The notes beneath the pieces were generated by a model. The model was not told the DNA's origin, did not search any database, and saw only the letters and a list, made by a program, of their open reading frames with translations. Made by a program: the position numbers and the translations under genes. A stretch of 64,000 nucleotides of DNA, from NCBI GenBank assembly GCA_965153355.1, contig OZ231127.1, positions 14,694,001 through 14,758,000 of the forward strand, in the 5' to 3' direction. The stretch comes from Flaccisagitta enflata (Eukaryota > Chaetognatha > Sagittoidea > Aphragmophora). Shown here one piece after another: positions 11,796 through 23,279 of the stretch. Position 1 is the first letter of the stretch. Every line of letters starts with the position of its first letter.

Positions 11796-12121
11796 CTGCG
11801 TGCGTTAGAGAGAGTGTGAGGGTGTGCACGTGTGTGCAGGATAGATGTGAACCAAGTTGAGTATTAATCTATCGATTTGAATGAAGTTGATAACGAGTGA
11901 CGTCTAAATACACTTATTTATTTCTACTTTATCTCTACTAAGATCTGTGCAGTGCTAGAAAGTTGCTTGAATTATGACAAGTGAAGCACTTTTTTCGCAT
12001 TTTACCAAGACAATAATAAAAAGAAGAGCGGCTATTAAACCCTTGCTCACTTCAAATGTTTTATCACAATGTTACACCCCCCTTTAATTTTTTTTTTTGT
12101 CAAATTGACTATCTCACGTAC
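11796..12121 (-). other. Intron (326 bp) of the minus-strand gene
   Basis: It lies between a GTACGT donor and the CACGCAG acceptor, both phase 1. Donor choice is the less certain side: an overlapping GTGAGA four bases further in would shift the frame to phase 2 and not match. Confidence 0.5.
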
Positions 12122-12695
12122 TTTGCGATGTGACCGAGTCTCTTCTGGTGATAGAGACTGAAGATTCTCTCCTGTTAACATTATCGGCGGACGCCGAAGC
12201 TGCGGGACGACCGGCGTTGGAATTCTTCCTCGACGGACACAGAAGCGTGTTCCAAGATCGGCGTCGAAACGGCTCCCCGCTCGAAGGCGGCGACGACAAC
12301 AGACGTGAACCGGAAGCGGATGTGGCTCCGCTGCCGGCACCCCCCGCGGGGCTGCCGAGACTGGCGCCTCCGCTGCCTCCGCCGACGCCGCACCGAGTCG
12401 GCGAAGAAGGGGAATGGACGTAGGTCGAAGTGTGTGACAGGGCCGGGGACCAGTTGGGGGATGGATGACGCGAGCATGAGGCCGAGTAGGAGCCTTGCGT
12501 TTGGAGATCGTTCTTGTTGCGGGATTTGCCTCCGCTTCCGCTTCCGCCTCCACACGCGGCGTCGCTTCCGGGACAGGAAGCGTCCGAGGTCTTGATGCCG
12601 CATAAATCGTCCGGTTCGGAAATGCACAAACGAGGCAGCAAAAATTCTTCGATTTCTTCGGATTCGGACGATTTTTTCTGAATGATCGTCCGCAC
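12122..12695 (-). CDS. Unrecognised low-complexity protein, penultimate exon
   Basis: On the coding strand the exon follows a strong acceptor (TTTCTCTCCTTTCACAACCAG) and starts in phase 0 with VRTIIQKKSSESEEIEEFLL. It leaves in phase 1 at CAAA|GTACGT. The first 45 residues are helical and acidic and include PRLCISEPDDLCGI. After that the chain is Ser/Gly/Ala-rich and basic in patches (RRRSWNTLLCPSRKNSN, RRESSVSITRRDS), with several R-R/K-x-S sites of the kind basophilic kinases or 14-3-3 proteins use. The frame is open upstream of the acceptor only because a MITE abuts it; the ATG there (EKIRYAF...) is MITE sequence, not the real start. Family not recognised. Confidence 0.68.
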
Positions 12696-12722
12696 CTGGT
12701 TGTGAAAGGAGAGAAATGCATA

Positions 12723-13055
12723 CCGTATTTTTTCCATTTATCGCCCCCACTCCAATTAACGCCCCCCCCTCTTTTTGCTCCTCAGAACAATATTTGAGGA
12801 AAGATGTGGAAGCAAAAAGATTTAAAAGAGAGAAGATTTCAGTGTTTTTATCAGGGCTTGAATATAATGCAAGCAAAAAATATAATATCTATACATTTAA
12901 CCTTACATTTTTGACGTTTTAAGTAGCACTCATTCGCAATACCATAAGAAATGAGAGTGCTCACAAATCAAAAAGGGGCGCTAATTGGAGGGTAAAATGA
13001 CAATATCTTTTTTTAATTTCAAAAGCGCCCGGGGCGCTAATTAGAAAAAATACGG
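12723..13055. mobile_element. MITE with TA target duplication inside an intron
   Basis: Inverted ends CCGTATTTTTTCCATTTATC and, on the minus strand, CCGTATTTTTTCTAATTAGC. TA is at 12721-12722 and 13056-13057. GGGGCGCTAATT motifs lie just inside the right end and recur near 14,960. It sits in the 822-bp intron, 27 bases from the exon at 12695. Confidence 0.85.
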
Positions 13056-13270
13056 TAAGCGAGGAAATCGAAGTGTTAATTGTTGAAAATGAGCAACTCA
13101 CGAGTTGATTGAAACCTTCCTCTACGACACAATCTATTGTTTTTGTTTCCCTTCTCAATTTCTCTACTTGTTCGTGTTAGTGTTCTTGTTTTTCAAAACA
13201 TCAAGAGCATGACCGACCGCCCGACCAACGAAGAAAGGCTTACAAAGAGGTGCTGAAGTGCGAATATTTC

Positions 13271-13272
<2 letters not shown>

Positions 13273-13340
<68 letters not shown>

Positions 13341-13375
13341 TGCACACACACACACGCACACACACACGCACACAC

Positions 13376-13469
<94 letters not shown>
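13273..13469. repeat. Compound microsatellite (GA)n-(CA)n
   Basis: (GA)n occupies 13273-13336 and (CA)n with three CG interruptions 13342-13469. The order is the same as at 501-956. Confidence 0.96.
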
Positions 13470-13470
<1 letters not shown>

Positions 13471-13517
13471 TCCGAAGACGCATCTAAAATTGAAGGTGCC
13501 TATGATTTATGACTCAC

Positions 13518-13639
13518 CGATTGCTTCCAAAGTTTTTTGAGTGCTTTCTTTTCAGTTCCAAGATTGTTTTGCAAATAAGTCTCAGCATTTCGCATTTTAG
13601 ACGAAACGGAATCCAGTTTGGCGCCGAGTCCATCAGAGT
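13518..13639 (-). CDS. Unrecognised low-complexity protein, internal exon
   Basis: A 122-bp exon: the acceptor CTCCATTTTTTCAG stands before it on the coding strand and the strong donor TCG|GTGAGTC after it. It enters in phase 1 and leaves in phase 0, matching both neighbours. It encodes SDGLGAKLDSVSSKMRNAET and then YLQNNLGTEKKALKKLWKQS, an amphipathic, probably coiled-coil or helical-bundle segment. Joined to the next exon it continues as KQS-VRTIIQKKSS, so the ordered helical part of this protein spans three exons. A CAT trinucleotide tract follows directly on the intron side, a few bases from the acceptor pyrimidines. Confidence 0.7.
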
Positions 13640-13658
13640 CTGAAAAAATGGAGGAAAT

Positions 13659-13712
13659 CATCATCATCATCGTCATCATCATCATCATCATCATCAACAT
13701 CATCATCATCAA

Positions 13713-13764
<52 letters not shown>

Positions 13765-13781
13765 GTCATCGTCCTCAACAA

Positions 13782-13845
<64 letters not shown>

Positions 13846-13873
13846 GTTGTGGTTGTTGTTGTTGTCGTTGTCG
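13659..13873. repeat. (ATC)n microsatellite with GTT tail
   Basis: Long ATC tract with ACATC and GTC interruptions, then a short GTT/GTC run. Confidence 0.95.
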
Positions 13874-13923
13874 CCGGGGAATCGAGAGAAACCCGACCAT
13901 TGCGGGTACATGATTCAGTTTTT

Positions 13924-14042
13924 AGGTGTGACAAAGCACCTCTATAACTAGCTGTGTCCGTCCGTCGGTCTGTCGGTCTGTCGGGTAACGCATTCGTTCG
14001 ACGATCCACACGTCGCACCTTCTTGGCCTACTTGGCCTTGTT
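13924..14042 (+). mobile_element. Hairpin-ended GTCC element, subfamily A
   Basis: It starts AGGTGTGACAAAGCACCTCT (imperfect hairpin) and continues CTATAACTAGCTGTGTCCGTC with a (GTCC/GTCG)n core. It ends GGCCTACTTGGCCTTGTT, where GGCC-TACTT-GGCC can fold again. Confidence 0.8.
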
Positions 14043-14076
14043 AAAGAGACTACACGTCCACCACATTAGGCACATA

Positions 14077-14248
14077 CAGTTTAACCCCGCTTTAACACAC
14101 CCGCCAGCAATGGAATTCCGCCTATAGCAGATGTTTATTCATGGTCCCTTCTTAGCTTTGTCCCTTCTTTGTTGGCAATAATAGAATTCCATTTATAACA
14201 GACATAATTTGTTGATCCTTTGAAATCCGTTAGAGCGGGATTTAATAG
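14077..14248. mobile_element. 172-bp MITE with TA duplication (pogo/Tigger-like ends)
   Basis: Inverted ends CAGTTTAACCCCGCTTTAAC and, on the minus strand, CTATTAAATCCCGCTCTAAC. TA is at 14075-14076 and 14249-14250. The 'AACCCCGCT.TAAC' terminus is the usual form of pogo/Tigger-type nonautonomous elements. A GGAATTCCGCCTATA/AGAATTCCATTTATA pair lies inside. Confidence 0.82.
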
Positions 14249-14471
14249 TATGTATACTATGGCCTTTGCACACAAAAGTTTTGGTATGTCATGGTGTCAT
14301 GTTGTTCCTCTCATCAAATCAGCTTTTTCATAACATCATCATCAAATCAACTACATCAATATCATCATCAGATGCGCTGCTCGGAAAAGTTAGTGGCCGT
14401 TCGGAAGGTTCCAGAGGCCAAGAAAGAAAAAAAAATAGCAAAAAAGAAGGAAAAAGAAAGAAAAAGAAGGA

Positions 14472-14480
<9 letters not shown>

Positions 14481-14527
<47 letters not shown>
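14481..14527. repeat. (GA)n microsatellite
   Basis: About 23 GA units following an A/G-rich purine tract from 14,420. Confidence 0.95.
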
Positions 14528-14530
<3 letters not shown>

Positions 14531-14602
14531 AACAGAGACAGAGGCTATACTTTTTTGGACCAAAATATTGAAAAAAGACAATTAATAGGTGAAGAATTCA
14601 AG

Positions 14603-14714
14603 AACAAGGCCAAGTAGGCCAAAAAGGTGCGATGTGTGGATCGTCGAACAAATGCGTTACCCGACCAACCAACCAACGGACACAGCTAGTTGTAGAGGTG
14701 CTTTGTCGCACCTA
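14603..14714 (-). mobile_element. Hairpin-ended GTCC element, subfamily A, inverted
   Basis: Reads on the minus strand as AGGTGCGACAAAGCACCTCT through a GTCCGTTGG core to GGCCTACTTGGCCTTGTT. It faces the copy at 13924, so the two bracket 560 bp containing a MITE and a GA tract. Confidence 0.8.
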
Positions 14715-14939
14715 AAAAGAAAATGAGAATTATTAACAATGTTTTATGAAATGATAATTTGATAATTTGCCTCATAGGTTTAAACTAGTAGAAAATCTTT
14801 TTAATGTATAAGCATTTTTATGAAAAAAAAAGAATGAAAAAAGACTTAAAAAATTTAAAGTTTCAAGTTGATTTGTGTATTTTCTAATCTTTCTCTATTC
14901 ACTTACTTTCTAATTTTTTAATTTTTTTGGAAAAAAGTG

Positions 14940-15015
14940 CAATAAATAGTGCTTGAGGTTGAGGGGGCGCTAATTTGAGGATTAAAATAGCGCTAATTAG
15001 GGGAAATACTGTATG
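14940..15015. mobile_element. Half of a CCGTATTT-type MITE
   Basis: GGGGGCGCTAATTTGAGG and GCGCTAATTAGGGGAAATAC with an ACTGTA end match the right half of the element at 12723. No left end was found. Confidence 0.5.
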
Positions 15016-15101
15016 TAGATACTTTATAGTCAGCCAGGGCAGTCGGAAGATTTTGTGAGTTAGTTCCTGCTGCTCGGAAGGAAAACAAAATCAGCGGGTC
15101 T

Positions 15102-15150
15102 TATCATCATCAGTATCATTATTATCATTATTATCATTATCATCATCTTG

Positions 15151-15238
<88 letters not shown>

Positions 15239-15245
15239 GCTTCAT
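15102..15245. repeat. (ATC)n microsatellite
   Basis: Imperfect ATT/ATC at the left edge, then about 35 uninterrupted ATC units. Confidence 0.95.
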
Positions 15246-15381
15246 CTTCAACGTCATTATCAACATGATGCTTAGGTGGCATATGTCAAGGGTCATCTCC
15301 GCTGATTGCATTTCGAAATATTGAGTGAGAAATGTTTTTTCCTTCGCTATCTCTATCAACGATTCCCTATTTCCCCTTTTT

Positions 15382-15520
15382 AGCTGCGGACACGCAGTTC
15401 TATAAGGGGCTTTGTCCGTTCGTGAGTCCGTCCGTCCGTGGGTCTGCTGTACCGCACAAAAAGAAAAGTGTGAAAATGTGCGTTTTGGTGTGAGTGTGTG
15501 AGATTCGGATTTGACCATAT
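15382..15520 (+). mobile_element. Hairpin-ended GTCC element, subfamily B
   Basis: Begins AGCTGCGGACACGCAGTTCT (stem CTGCG/CGCAG), then ATAAGGGGCTTTGTCCG and a GTCC core. The right end, CGGATTTGACCATATTTT, is a decayed GGCCTTGTTT module. Just after it GTGTGTGTGG-ACT-CCACACACAC forms a small perfect hairpin (15,535-15,560). Confidence 0.7.
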
Positions 15521-16012
15521 TTTAAGTCACCCTAAGTGTGTGTGGACTCCACACACACTCACACCACACTGTGGAGGGGGTTGAAGGGGTGTGTGGAAGC
15601 CGGAAGGGGGGCTAAGAGGAGTGAAGAAGAGGGGTTGAATACCCCTACCCACTCGTCCGCAAAGATATCGTAAGTTGTAACCCTCAGCTACTTGTTTCTC
15701 TATATCTAGATATTATCTACGCAGCGTCTTTGTAAACGTAGCACGGATCATGCAACTGTTGCCTTGTTTGTCTTGTTTTTAACGCCGTGTCATTTCTCTC
15801 AGTCTCCTTCTATATAGTTTCTGTTCTTTCGCTTGCATGCAACTCTATGTGTTGCTCTGTCGGTCAGCCCGTCCCTAACTTTATCTTTTATTGCGAGCGT
15901 TTTTGCGTCGCTGCTCCTGCCCTACGCGCAGTTAGAAAGGGTGCTGTTCCTACTTTTTTTTTTTGTTTCTTGTGCATCTTTGTGGTTTCTGTTTTGTTAG
16001 TTCTATCGACGT

Positions 16013-16172
<160 letters not shown>

Positions 16173-16289
16173 TTAGTGAAAGTTATAATTATTGTTATTG
16201 TTTTTAGCTTTTGTGACATAAATACAACTTCCGGTGTGTGATGGTTTTTCTCTGATTTTCTCCAAACATTCAAATCCATCATCATTTTG

Positions 16290-16630
<341 letters not shown>

Positions 16631-16731
16631 CTTTCCATCTCTTCATAGTGGTAGTCACAGCCATATATCTCCATAAGAGCGCGCGACCAGTACACAAGTA
16701 TAACAACGATCTGCGACTTAATTCTCTTTTT

Positions 16732-16940
<209 letters not shown>

Positions 16941-17202
16941 TAGTCAGGTGTAGTGTGGAGATGAATAATTTCAAACTTGTCGTTGTTCTGGTTGACAAAC
17001 GTCAGAAACTTGGGAGATTGATGGTTAGAGACTCTTCATGCGCAAAATGCAAAATAGAACAAAGTCCGCAGAGTGAGAGAGTGATAAAAGTCAACGCCCA
17101 CACGCAAACGCACACGCACACGCAAATGGAATACACGCCCACGGCCACGTCTAGGTGGATGGAATAGCACAGAGAGTGATGCACATGCAAACACAGACAA
17201 AT

Positions 17203-17340
<138 letters not shown>

Positions 17341-17639
17341 GTCCTTGGAAAGAAACGTACAACAAAAAATTCAGAGTAACACACGCACTAGAGTTTACCT
17401 ATACGCTTTTTTATACGCCACCTCTACCGGAAGTGGCAGATGAGACGCAAAAACATATTTGGCACCAAAATGAGTATCCCATTGGCGTTTTCCAGGTTTT
17501 TCACTTGGCAATGAAGGAGTAGTAAGATTATGGGAATTCATAGTGGATTTTCTGTGATGATTTTGAAAATTAAATAAAAATTTTCAGAACATTTTTGCTA
17601 GCATCAAAAGATTATTTTCATCTCTTATTTTCTTTTTTT

Positions 17640-17765
17640 AGGTGCGACAACGCACCTCTATAACTGGCTGTGTCCGTCGGTCTGTCGGTCGGTCTGTTGG
17701 TTGGTTGGTAACGCATTTGTTCAACGATCCACATGTCGCACCTTATTGGCCTACTTGGCCTTGTT
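17640..17765 (+). mobile_element. Hairpin-ended GTCC element, subfamily A
   Basis: Perfect 7-bp stem AGGTGCG-ACAA-CGCACCT at the left after a T run, then CTATAACTGGCTGTGTCCG, a GTCGGTCT core, and the end GGCCTACTTGGCCTTGTTTT. Confidence 0.85.
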
Positions 17766-18225
17766 TTTCATCAGTTTTCATATTCTATATTTCATGATTC
17801 ACTTTTTATTTTTAACTTTTCACTTTTCCCTTTTTAATTTTCATTTTTCACTTTTCAATTTTCACTTTTTTTCTTTCATTTTTCACTTTTCATTTTTTTT
17901 TGTCTTTTTTTTATTACACTTTTCATTTTTTTATTTCTATATTTCATTCATCACGTTTTATTGATTTTCTTCTTTTCAATGCACCATAATTTTAATGATT
18001 CTGTTGTCACTTTTTTTATCTATTTCATTTATATTTAATGTTTTTTGCTTATATTTTGTTAATCAAATTCTTTGTAATTATTTCATCAATTATTCTTCAT
18101 GCTTATATATATTTCACAAGTTGATTTGTTTTGATAAAACAGAAAACAAATTGATGATTCTCCCTCATGATTCTCAAGAATGTATCATCCCAAAAGAAAT
18201 GCTGAAATGAGTTTGTGAGTGTTCT
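17766..18225. other. T-rich degenerate TTTTCA-type sequence
   Basis: About 200 bp of imperfect 'TTTTCACTTTTCA' text follows the element, then AT-rich unique-looking sequence. No gene is supported. Confidence 0.4.
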
Positions 18226-18261
18226 CTCTCGTTCTCTCTCTCTCCCTCTCCCTCTCTCCCG

Positions 18262-18341
<80 letters not shown>

Positions 18342-18353
18342 GCGTCTCTCTCT
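18226..18353. repeat. (CT)n microsatellite, edge-degenerate
   Basis: CCCTCTC variants at the left, then about 40 CT units. Confidence 0.95.
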
Positions 18354-18453
18354 TACTTTGCATCTGCGATAATGCCATTTCAGATTTTTGTGGACCATAT
18401 GTTTTGGTTAAATCCTCTGGTTACAAACCTACAAACTGTTACTTGAAGGGACG

Positions 18454-18554
<101 letters not shown>

Positions 18555-18674
18555 AACAAAGAAAAAGTATCAAAGGACCCATGGAGGAGTGGCAAGAAAA
18601 AATCATATAGCCAATCATATTTTCATAAATTGTCCATAATTCTGTTCAAGTCTCGATCTTGGTCTGGGTCTGTA

Positions 18675-18782
<108 letters not shown>

Positions 18783-19171
18783 CTGTAACAAAATGGAGAT
18801 ATCACTGTGATGGCCATGCTCTTAATAATCCTAATCCATAACTAGAAAATAGTGAATAAATTTCTATTACTGACAAAAAGCAAATGAGAACATTTGAATG
18901 AAAAAACACCACCATGTTTTGCTCATGTATTTTCCTAAAAGTAAAGAGTCAACAATGCATCACAGGCACTGGGAAACTCCTTTCATCTTGAAAAAAAGTA
19001 GTAATTGTAATACTACTAGAAAAAAACGTTAAAAAGCGTTTTTTAGGCTAAAAACTCCACTTATACGCAACCTACTATGCATATGATCTCAATTATACTT
19101 CCGTTATATGCCACAAGATGATTTTGTTTGAAACTCCAAACTCTAACACGCACACTAGCCCATGTATTTTT

Positions 19172-19410
19172 AGTCGCGTGCTACGCGACTCTATAAGCCA
19201 CTTTTCGGTTGGTCCGTCGGTCCGTCCGTCGGTCCGTCACAAAACAGTTTTAAAGGCTTTATAAAGCGTTTTTTATGCCTTATGTATAGTAGAAAATAAA
19301 CCTTGTGGAGTTTCAAATGTCTTTTTGAAAAAAAAAAATTGTTTGTCTGTCTGTCTGCCTGAATTTTTTGAAAGTGCCGACGCACGCGACTTAGGTCTAA
19401 TGACCTTGTT
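19172..19410 (+). mobile_element. Hairpin-ended GTCC element, subfamily B
   Basis: Perfect stem AGTCGCG-TGCTA-CGCGACT after TTTTT, then CTATAAGCCACTTTTCGG and a GTCCGTCG core. The right end near 19,400 is a diverged ATGACCTTGTTTTC. Confidence 0.78.
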
Positions 19411-19620
19411 TTCTTGGTGGCGACGTTGAAAAGAATATGATGATGAAAAGAGGAGGGAATTGTTTTTTGTTTTTTGTTTACTGCTGTGATGACGCAAACA
19501 TGATTTATCGCTTTCGTTCTTCGAGTTATTATAATCGTAAATGGCCATGCCGGTGGCGATTTTTGCCGCGATTTTTATCATATATATGTTGCCATTGTTC
19601 TCATTCTTGTTATCGTTGTT

Positions 19621-19793
19621 AGTTGCGGACACGCAACTCTATAAGAGCCTTTGTCCGTCCGTCCGTCCGTCCGCCCGTCCGTCCGTCCGTCCGTTGATCC
19701 GTCCGTGAACACGAGTCGAAAAGTGTGAAAACGCGCATTTCCGCCCCTGCCCACCCGTCCGCAACTGGTATTGGTCGTGTATCCGGCCTTGTT
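19621..19793 (+). mobile_element. Hairpin-ended GTCC element, subfamily B, best copy
   Basis: Perfect stem AGTTGCG-GACA-CGCAACT, CTATAAGAGCCTTTGTCCG, a core of about fourteen GTCC-type units, then GCCCCTGCCCACCCGTCCGC and the end GGTCGTGTATCCGGCCTTGT. The last module can also pair (GGTCG-TGTATC-CGGCC). It is about 173 bp and noncoding. Confidence 0.85.
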
Positions 19794-20096
19794 TCTATTC
19801 TGCGTTATTGTTATTACAAAATAACTACTCTGAAACTCTTATAAAAAGATTTAAAAGGCATTTGATAGAGTAATGTTACGGACCGACCGACCAACAAACA
19901 AACTTCAATTGTCGCATGCGCGTGGCTAGAAATTCGTTCTCCTGGCGGAGCGCATTAAAGAGAGGCTTAAGTTAATACCCAAAAAGTAATTAGAGTCTCG
20001 GATGCAACGTCGCTCATGCGATAACTATACAGTGACGCGATTCCAACCTTATGTCGTCATCGTCCTTTGTCGTCGTCGCTGTCATCGTCGTTTTTT

Positions 20097-20170
20097 AGTT
20101 GCAGACACGCTACTCATTAAGGGGTTTGTCCGTCCGTTGGTCCGTCCGTTGGTACGTCAGTGGTGATCCA
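20097..20170 (+). mobile_element. Truncated hairpin-ended GTCC element
   Basis: AGTTGCAGACACGCTACTC after TTTTTT, then AAGGGGTTTGTCCGTCCG. No 3' module was found before the GTT microsatellite. Confidence 0.6.
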
Positions 20171-20205
20171 ACCGAATAGTGGAAAAACGAGCGTTAAAGA
20201 CGTTT

Positions 20206-20321
<116 letters not shown>

Positions 20322-20474
20322 GAAGATGCCTTTGTCACTGCTATCTAGTTACTGCCGATGTCGGAGGTGATGTTAATCATGATACTGATGCTGGATATTG
20401 TTGCTGTGACCAAACTTGCCTAATGAATATATTATTCAACGAAGCAGAAAGCTTATTTTACTCACTATTTAATA

Positions 20475-20627
20475 CACTTTTTTTTTCTTATAAGAACATA
20501 GTTTATAAGAACATCAAGACTTGAAATTACCTCAAAATTAAAAACATCGTAGTTATTTTATTAGTAGCTATCTCTATCTCTTCTGCTCTTCGGCTAAAAA
20601 ATGATGTTCTTATGAAAAAATAAAGTG
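20475..20627. mobile_element. 153-bp MITE with TA target duplication
   Basis: Inverted ends CACTTTTTTTTTCTTATAAG and, on the minus strand, CACTTTATTTTTTCATAAG, continuing AACATMA. TA is at 20473-20474 and 20628-20629. It is related to the element at 21768. Confidence 0.78.
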
Positions 20628-20879
20628 TAGTTTGAAATGCTCTGAAAAATCATTTCGACATGATGATTGCTATCAATGTTTTTCTAAGATCCGAATCCGC
20701 GACAATTTTTTTTTCTGCGTTGGCGGATTTGCAACAGTAACATTATTCATTTGTAACGGTAACTTTATCAAGTAACTTTCAGGATGACGAATTTCCTCTG
20801 ACGTATTCACTGCTTAACTTTATTTAAGTCAACCTTAATTCCATTCATAACAGCATATAGCCTCATATAGCATTACATA

Positions 20880-21333
20880 GGAGAAACCTCAGAACACTCG
20901 TTGCGTAGGTGAAGCTCATATTGTCTTAACTTTACCAGGATTAATTTTTAATCTTGTGTTACGCGACTCTACACCCCGCTTTGTCGGTCCGTCGGTCATT
21001 GATCATACTTTTCTTTTTTTGGGTTTTTGTTGTTTTTGGCCTCACTGCTCCTGCCCAAATAATCTGGTGACCTCCATTACGGCCCCTGCCGACCCGCACG
21101 CAACTGGGGTAGCCGTGTATCCGGCCTTGTTTCTTTTCAAAATCATTTTTTTCTCCTTCCAGATTGAGAAAATATTGTCATGCCTCAGGCTAATAAGAGA
21201 GAAAAAAATGTTCAACTGAAATTCTTTTAGGGTAACCCATTCAGGCAAGTATTTTAAGTGTTTCGGAGCCAAGACTGGAAATAAAAAAAAGTAAATAAAG
21301 TAATAAAAAGAGTGAGGTTCATTATCTGAGATG
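20880..21333. repeat. Paralogous segment P1
   Basis: It starts AACCTCAGAACACTCGTTGC and ends TTCATTATCTGAGATG. It aligns with 27487-28282 (P2) apart from insertions. P1 carries a GTCC element (20945-21131) that P2 lacks, and it preserves the empty site (ATGCCTCAG, 21180-21188) of the MITE inserted in P2. Confidence 0.85.
20945..21131 (+). mobile_element. Hairpin-ended GTCC element inserted in P1
   Basis: TTGTGTTACGCGACTCTAC (decayed hairpin), TTTGTCGGTCCGTCGG, GGCCCCTGCCGACCCG and the end AGCCGTGTATCCGGCCTTGT. Comparison with P2, which reads TTTTTTGTTTCAAAATC at this place, shows insertion at a T-rich site and defines both ends to within a few bases. Confidence 0.8.
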
Positions 21334-21337
21334 TATA

Positions 21338-21568
21338 GGGCGTGTTTCTTGAGACGATAACAATCGCGTTCATTCCCTTCAATCGCGTTTACATATTCAT
21401 GAAAATGAACCGTCCCATGAGGAAGTGAGCGAGCCTGCAAACAAAGCAAGCGTAGCGAAGCAGAATACCGTGGAGCGAGTGACCACAGTGAGCGAATGTA
21501 TGTGGCGTGCGAACGAGTGGCCCGTGAAAAAAAAACGCGCTTACGTATGTGTGCCTAGAAAGGCGCCC
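21338..21568. mobile_element. Short element with GGGCGTGTTTCT ends (PIF/Harbinger-like)
   Basis: The left end GGGCGTGTTTCTTGAG and the right end, on the minus strand, GGGCGCCTTTCTAGGC are flanked by ATA on both sides. The interior contains GCGAGC/GTGAGCGAATG text and GTGGCCCGTGAAAAA, shared with 53656. A three-base duplication and a GGGC start suggest PIF/Harbinger, although TAA/TTA would be usual. Confidence 0.6.
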
Positions 21569-21767
21569 ATAGATAGGGAGAATGTGGTACTTTCTGTAAA
21601 GGGCGGTGAGCCCCCTTCTCTTTCAAGTATGATTCGCAAACATGCCGAGATTATGACCGTTTATCATAACATTATATCAAAAATCGGCATTTTGGAGTTC
21701 ACATCATGATCGTAGGTAATCTTTCATTACTCACCCGTGGTTGATTGTTTGATTTATTGATTGTTTA

Positions 21768-22199
21768 CACTTTTTTTTTCTTATAAGAGACCAGTTTATA
21801 AGAGACATGAGCCTGAGATTTGCCAAAATTTTAAGAACAAAGTAAGAGAATGCCTAGGCTGAGATTTAGTTTTGGTCATTTTCAAGAGCATTCTTTTTTA
21901 GTTTCTTATCCAAAAAATGAATTGTATCCAAAATTTTCCGAAACATAGTTTTTTTATCTTTAAAAATAACTTTTTTTTTAGTTTGCAAATGAAATCAGGC
22001 ATTATATAAAAAAAAAACCATAATAGTTATCAAGTTTAAGATACAATTGTTGTAAATAAGGTATTTTGATACAATCTATATATTTGTAAATATCGAAAAA
22101 AATAAAAACACTCTAAGAGACTTTCAGGCTGAAAATAGCTGAAATTTAAGAACACCCAGGCTGATTTAAAAAAAGTTGTCTCTTATAATAAAAAAAGTT
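21768..22199. mobile_element. 432-bp MITE with TA duplication
   Basis: The left end CACTTTTTTTTTCTTATAAG continues AGAC; the minus-strand right end is AACTTTTTTTATTATAAGAG followed by ACAAC. TA is at 21766-21767 and 22200-22201. AGGCTGA and GAGACTTTCAGGCTGAAA motifs recur inside. Confidence 0.65.
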
Positions 22200-22257
22200 T
22201 AATTGATTGATTGATTGATACATTGATTGATTGATTGATTGATGAAGCTCCACTCAC

Positions 22258-22579
22258 CCGTTGTGTAAGCGATCATGGATTTGACTGCGTTGACGAGAGG
22301 ATCGTCGCTTTCTTCCGTTTCTCTCAAATCCGCCAAAACTGCTTCTTCCAGCAGCTTCTGTTCTCTCGATTTCACGGCCGCTGCCGCCGCGGCTGCGGTG
22401 ACGGCGGTTGTCGTGGCGGTGGTGGCCACGGCGGAGGCGGCGGCGGCGGCCACGGCGGCGGACGAAGAGGAGGACTGATTGGAGGCGGCGGCGGCGGTGG
22501 CTGATCCGCCTCCGGGCTCCATGCGGTGAAAAGTGGCGGCGTATGCAAAGTCAGATGCGGGGAATTCCAAAGCTGGAGT
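22258..22579 (-). CDS. Unrecognised low-complexity protein, upstream exon
   Basis: On the coding strand, acceptor CATCAACTTGTTCCCGTTCAG precedes TPALEFPASDFAYAATFHRM. The donor is ACGG|GTGAGTGG. Phase 0 in and phase 1 out fit the exon at 13518-13639, across an intron of about 8.6 kb. The exon encodes 107 residues: a hydrophobic-aromatic start, an Ala/Ser/Thr/Val homopolymer-rich middle (about 50 residues, from GCC/GCG codons), and an acidic helix, KSREQKLLEEAVLADLRETE, running into SDDPLVNAVKSMIAYTT. The conserved-looking parts are the two ends. I cannot name the family. An ATG for the whole protein is not in this exon. A TGAT microsatellite follows the donor. Confidence 0.7.
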
Positions 22580-22642
22580 CTGAACGGGAACAAGTTGATG
22601 GGAAAGATGTTTCCAGAAGGATTTTTTTTCTTTTGCTGTGTG

Positions 22643-22835
<193 letters not shown>

Positions 22836-22924
22836 ATCCGTCTACCTTCCTCTCTGTCTGTCTGTCTGTCATTCCTTCTATCTTTCTCTTGTTCTTTTCC
22901 TCTCTCTCCTGCCCTCATACATCA

Positions 22925-22980
22925 TCACTTAGCCTGCTTTTCCGTGCTTGGGCTATAGCCGTGTAACCGACCTTGTTTTA
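22925..22980 (+). mobile_element. 3' fragment of a GTCC element
   Basis: ATAGCCGTGTAACCGACCTTGT matches the 3' module of the family in shortened form (GCCGTGTAACCGACCTTG). The 5' part is absent or replaced by the microsatellite. Confidence 0.5.
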
Positions 22981-23279
22981 TTCAAGCTTACATCTTTCAT
23001 TGGTTATGGCGTTGGGAAGGAAACCATGACTGCCGCCCATCAATAATGTATTCAATGGTTTTCTTTTTCCTGCTTTTTTGCAAAGGGCCGATGTCTTGTA
23101 GCACACAGGGGGGAATTTCCTTCCGACCTCTATGGCCCAAATCTGGCTCTTTCAGGCCTTAAATCAGCCGTAAGAGGCCCAAATCAACCCTTTTGGGCAG
23201 CGGCTCCAAAGGGGTCGATGACCTATGCCTTCACACATATGGGGGATTTTCTCCTCCTCCCCCTTCTTCTCCTCCTTCG

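Noticed and set aside
12305-12595. Plus-strand frames across the 11.2-12.7 kb GC-rich area
   Set aside because: They are antisense shadows of the minus-strand exons, which have splice sites in matching phases.
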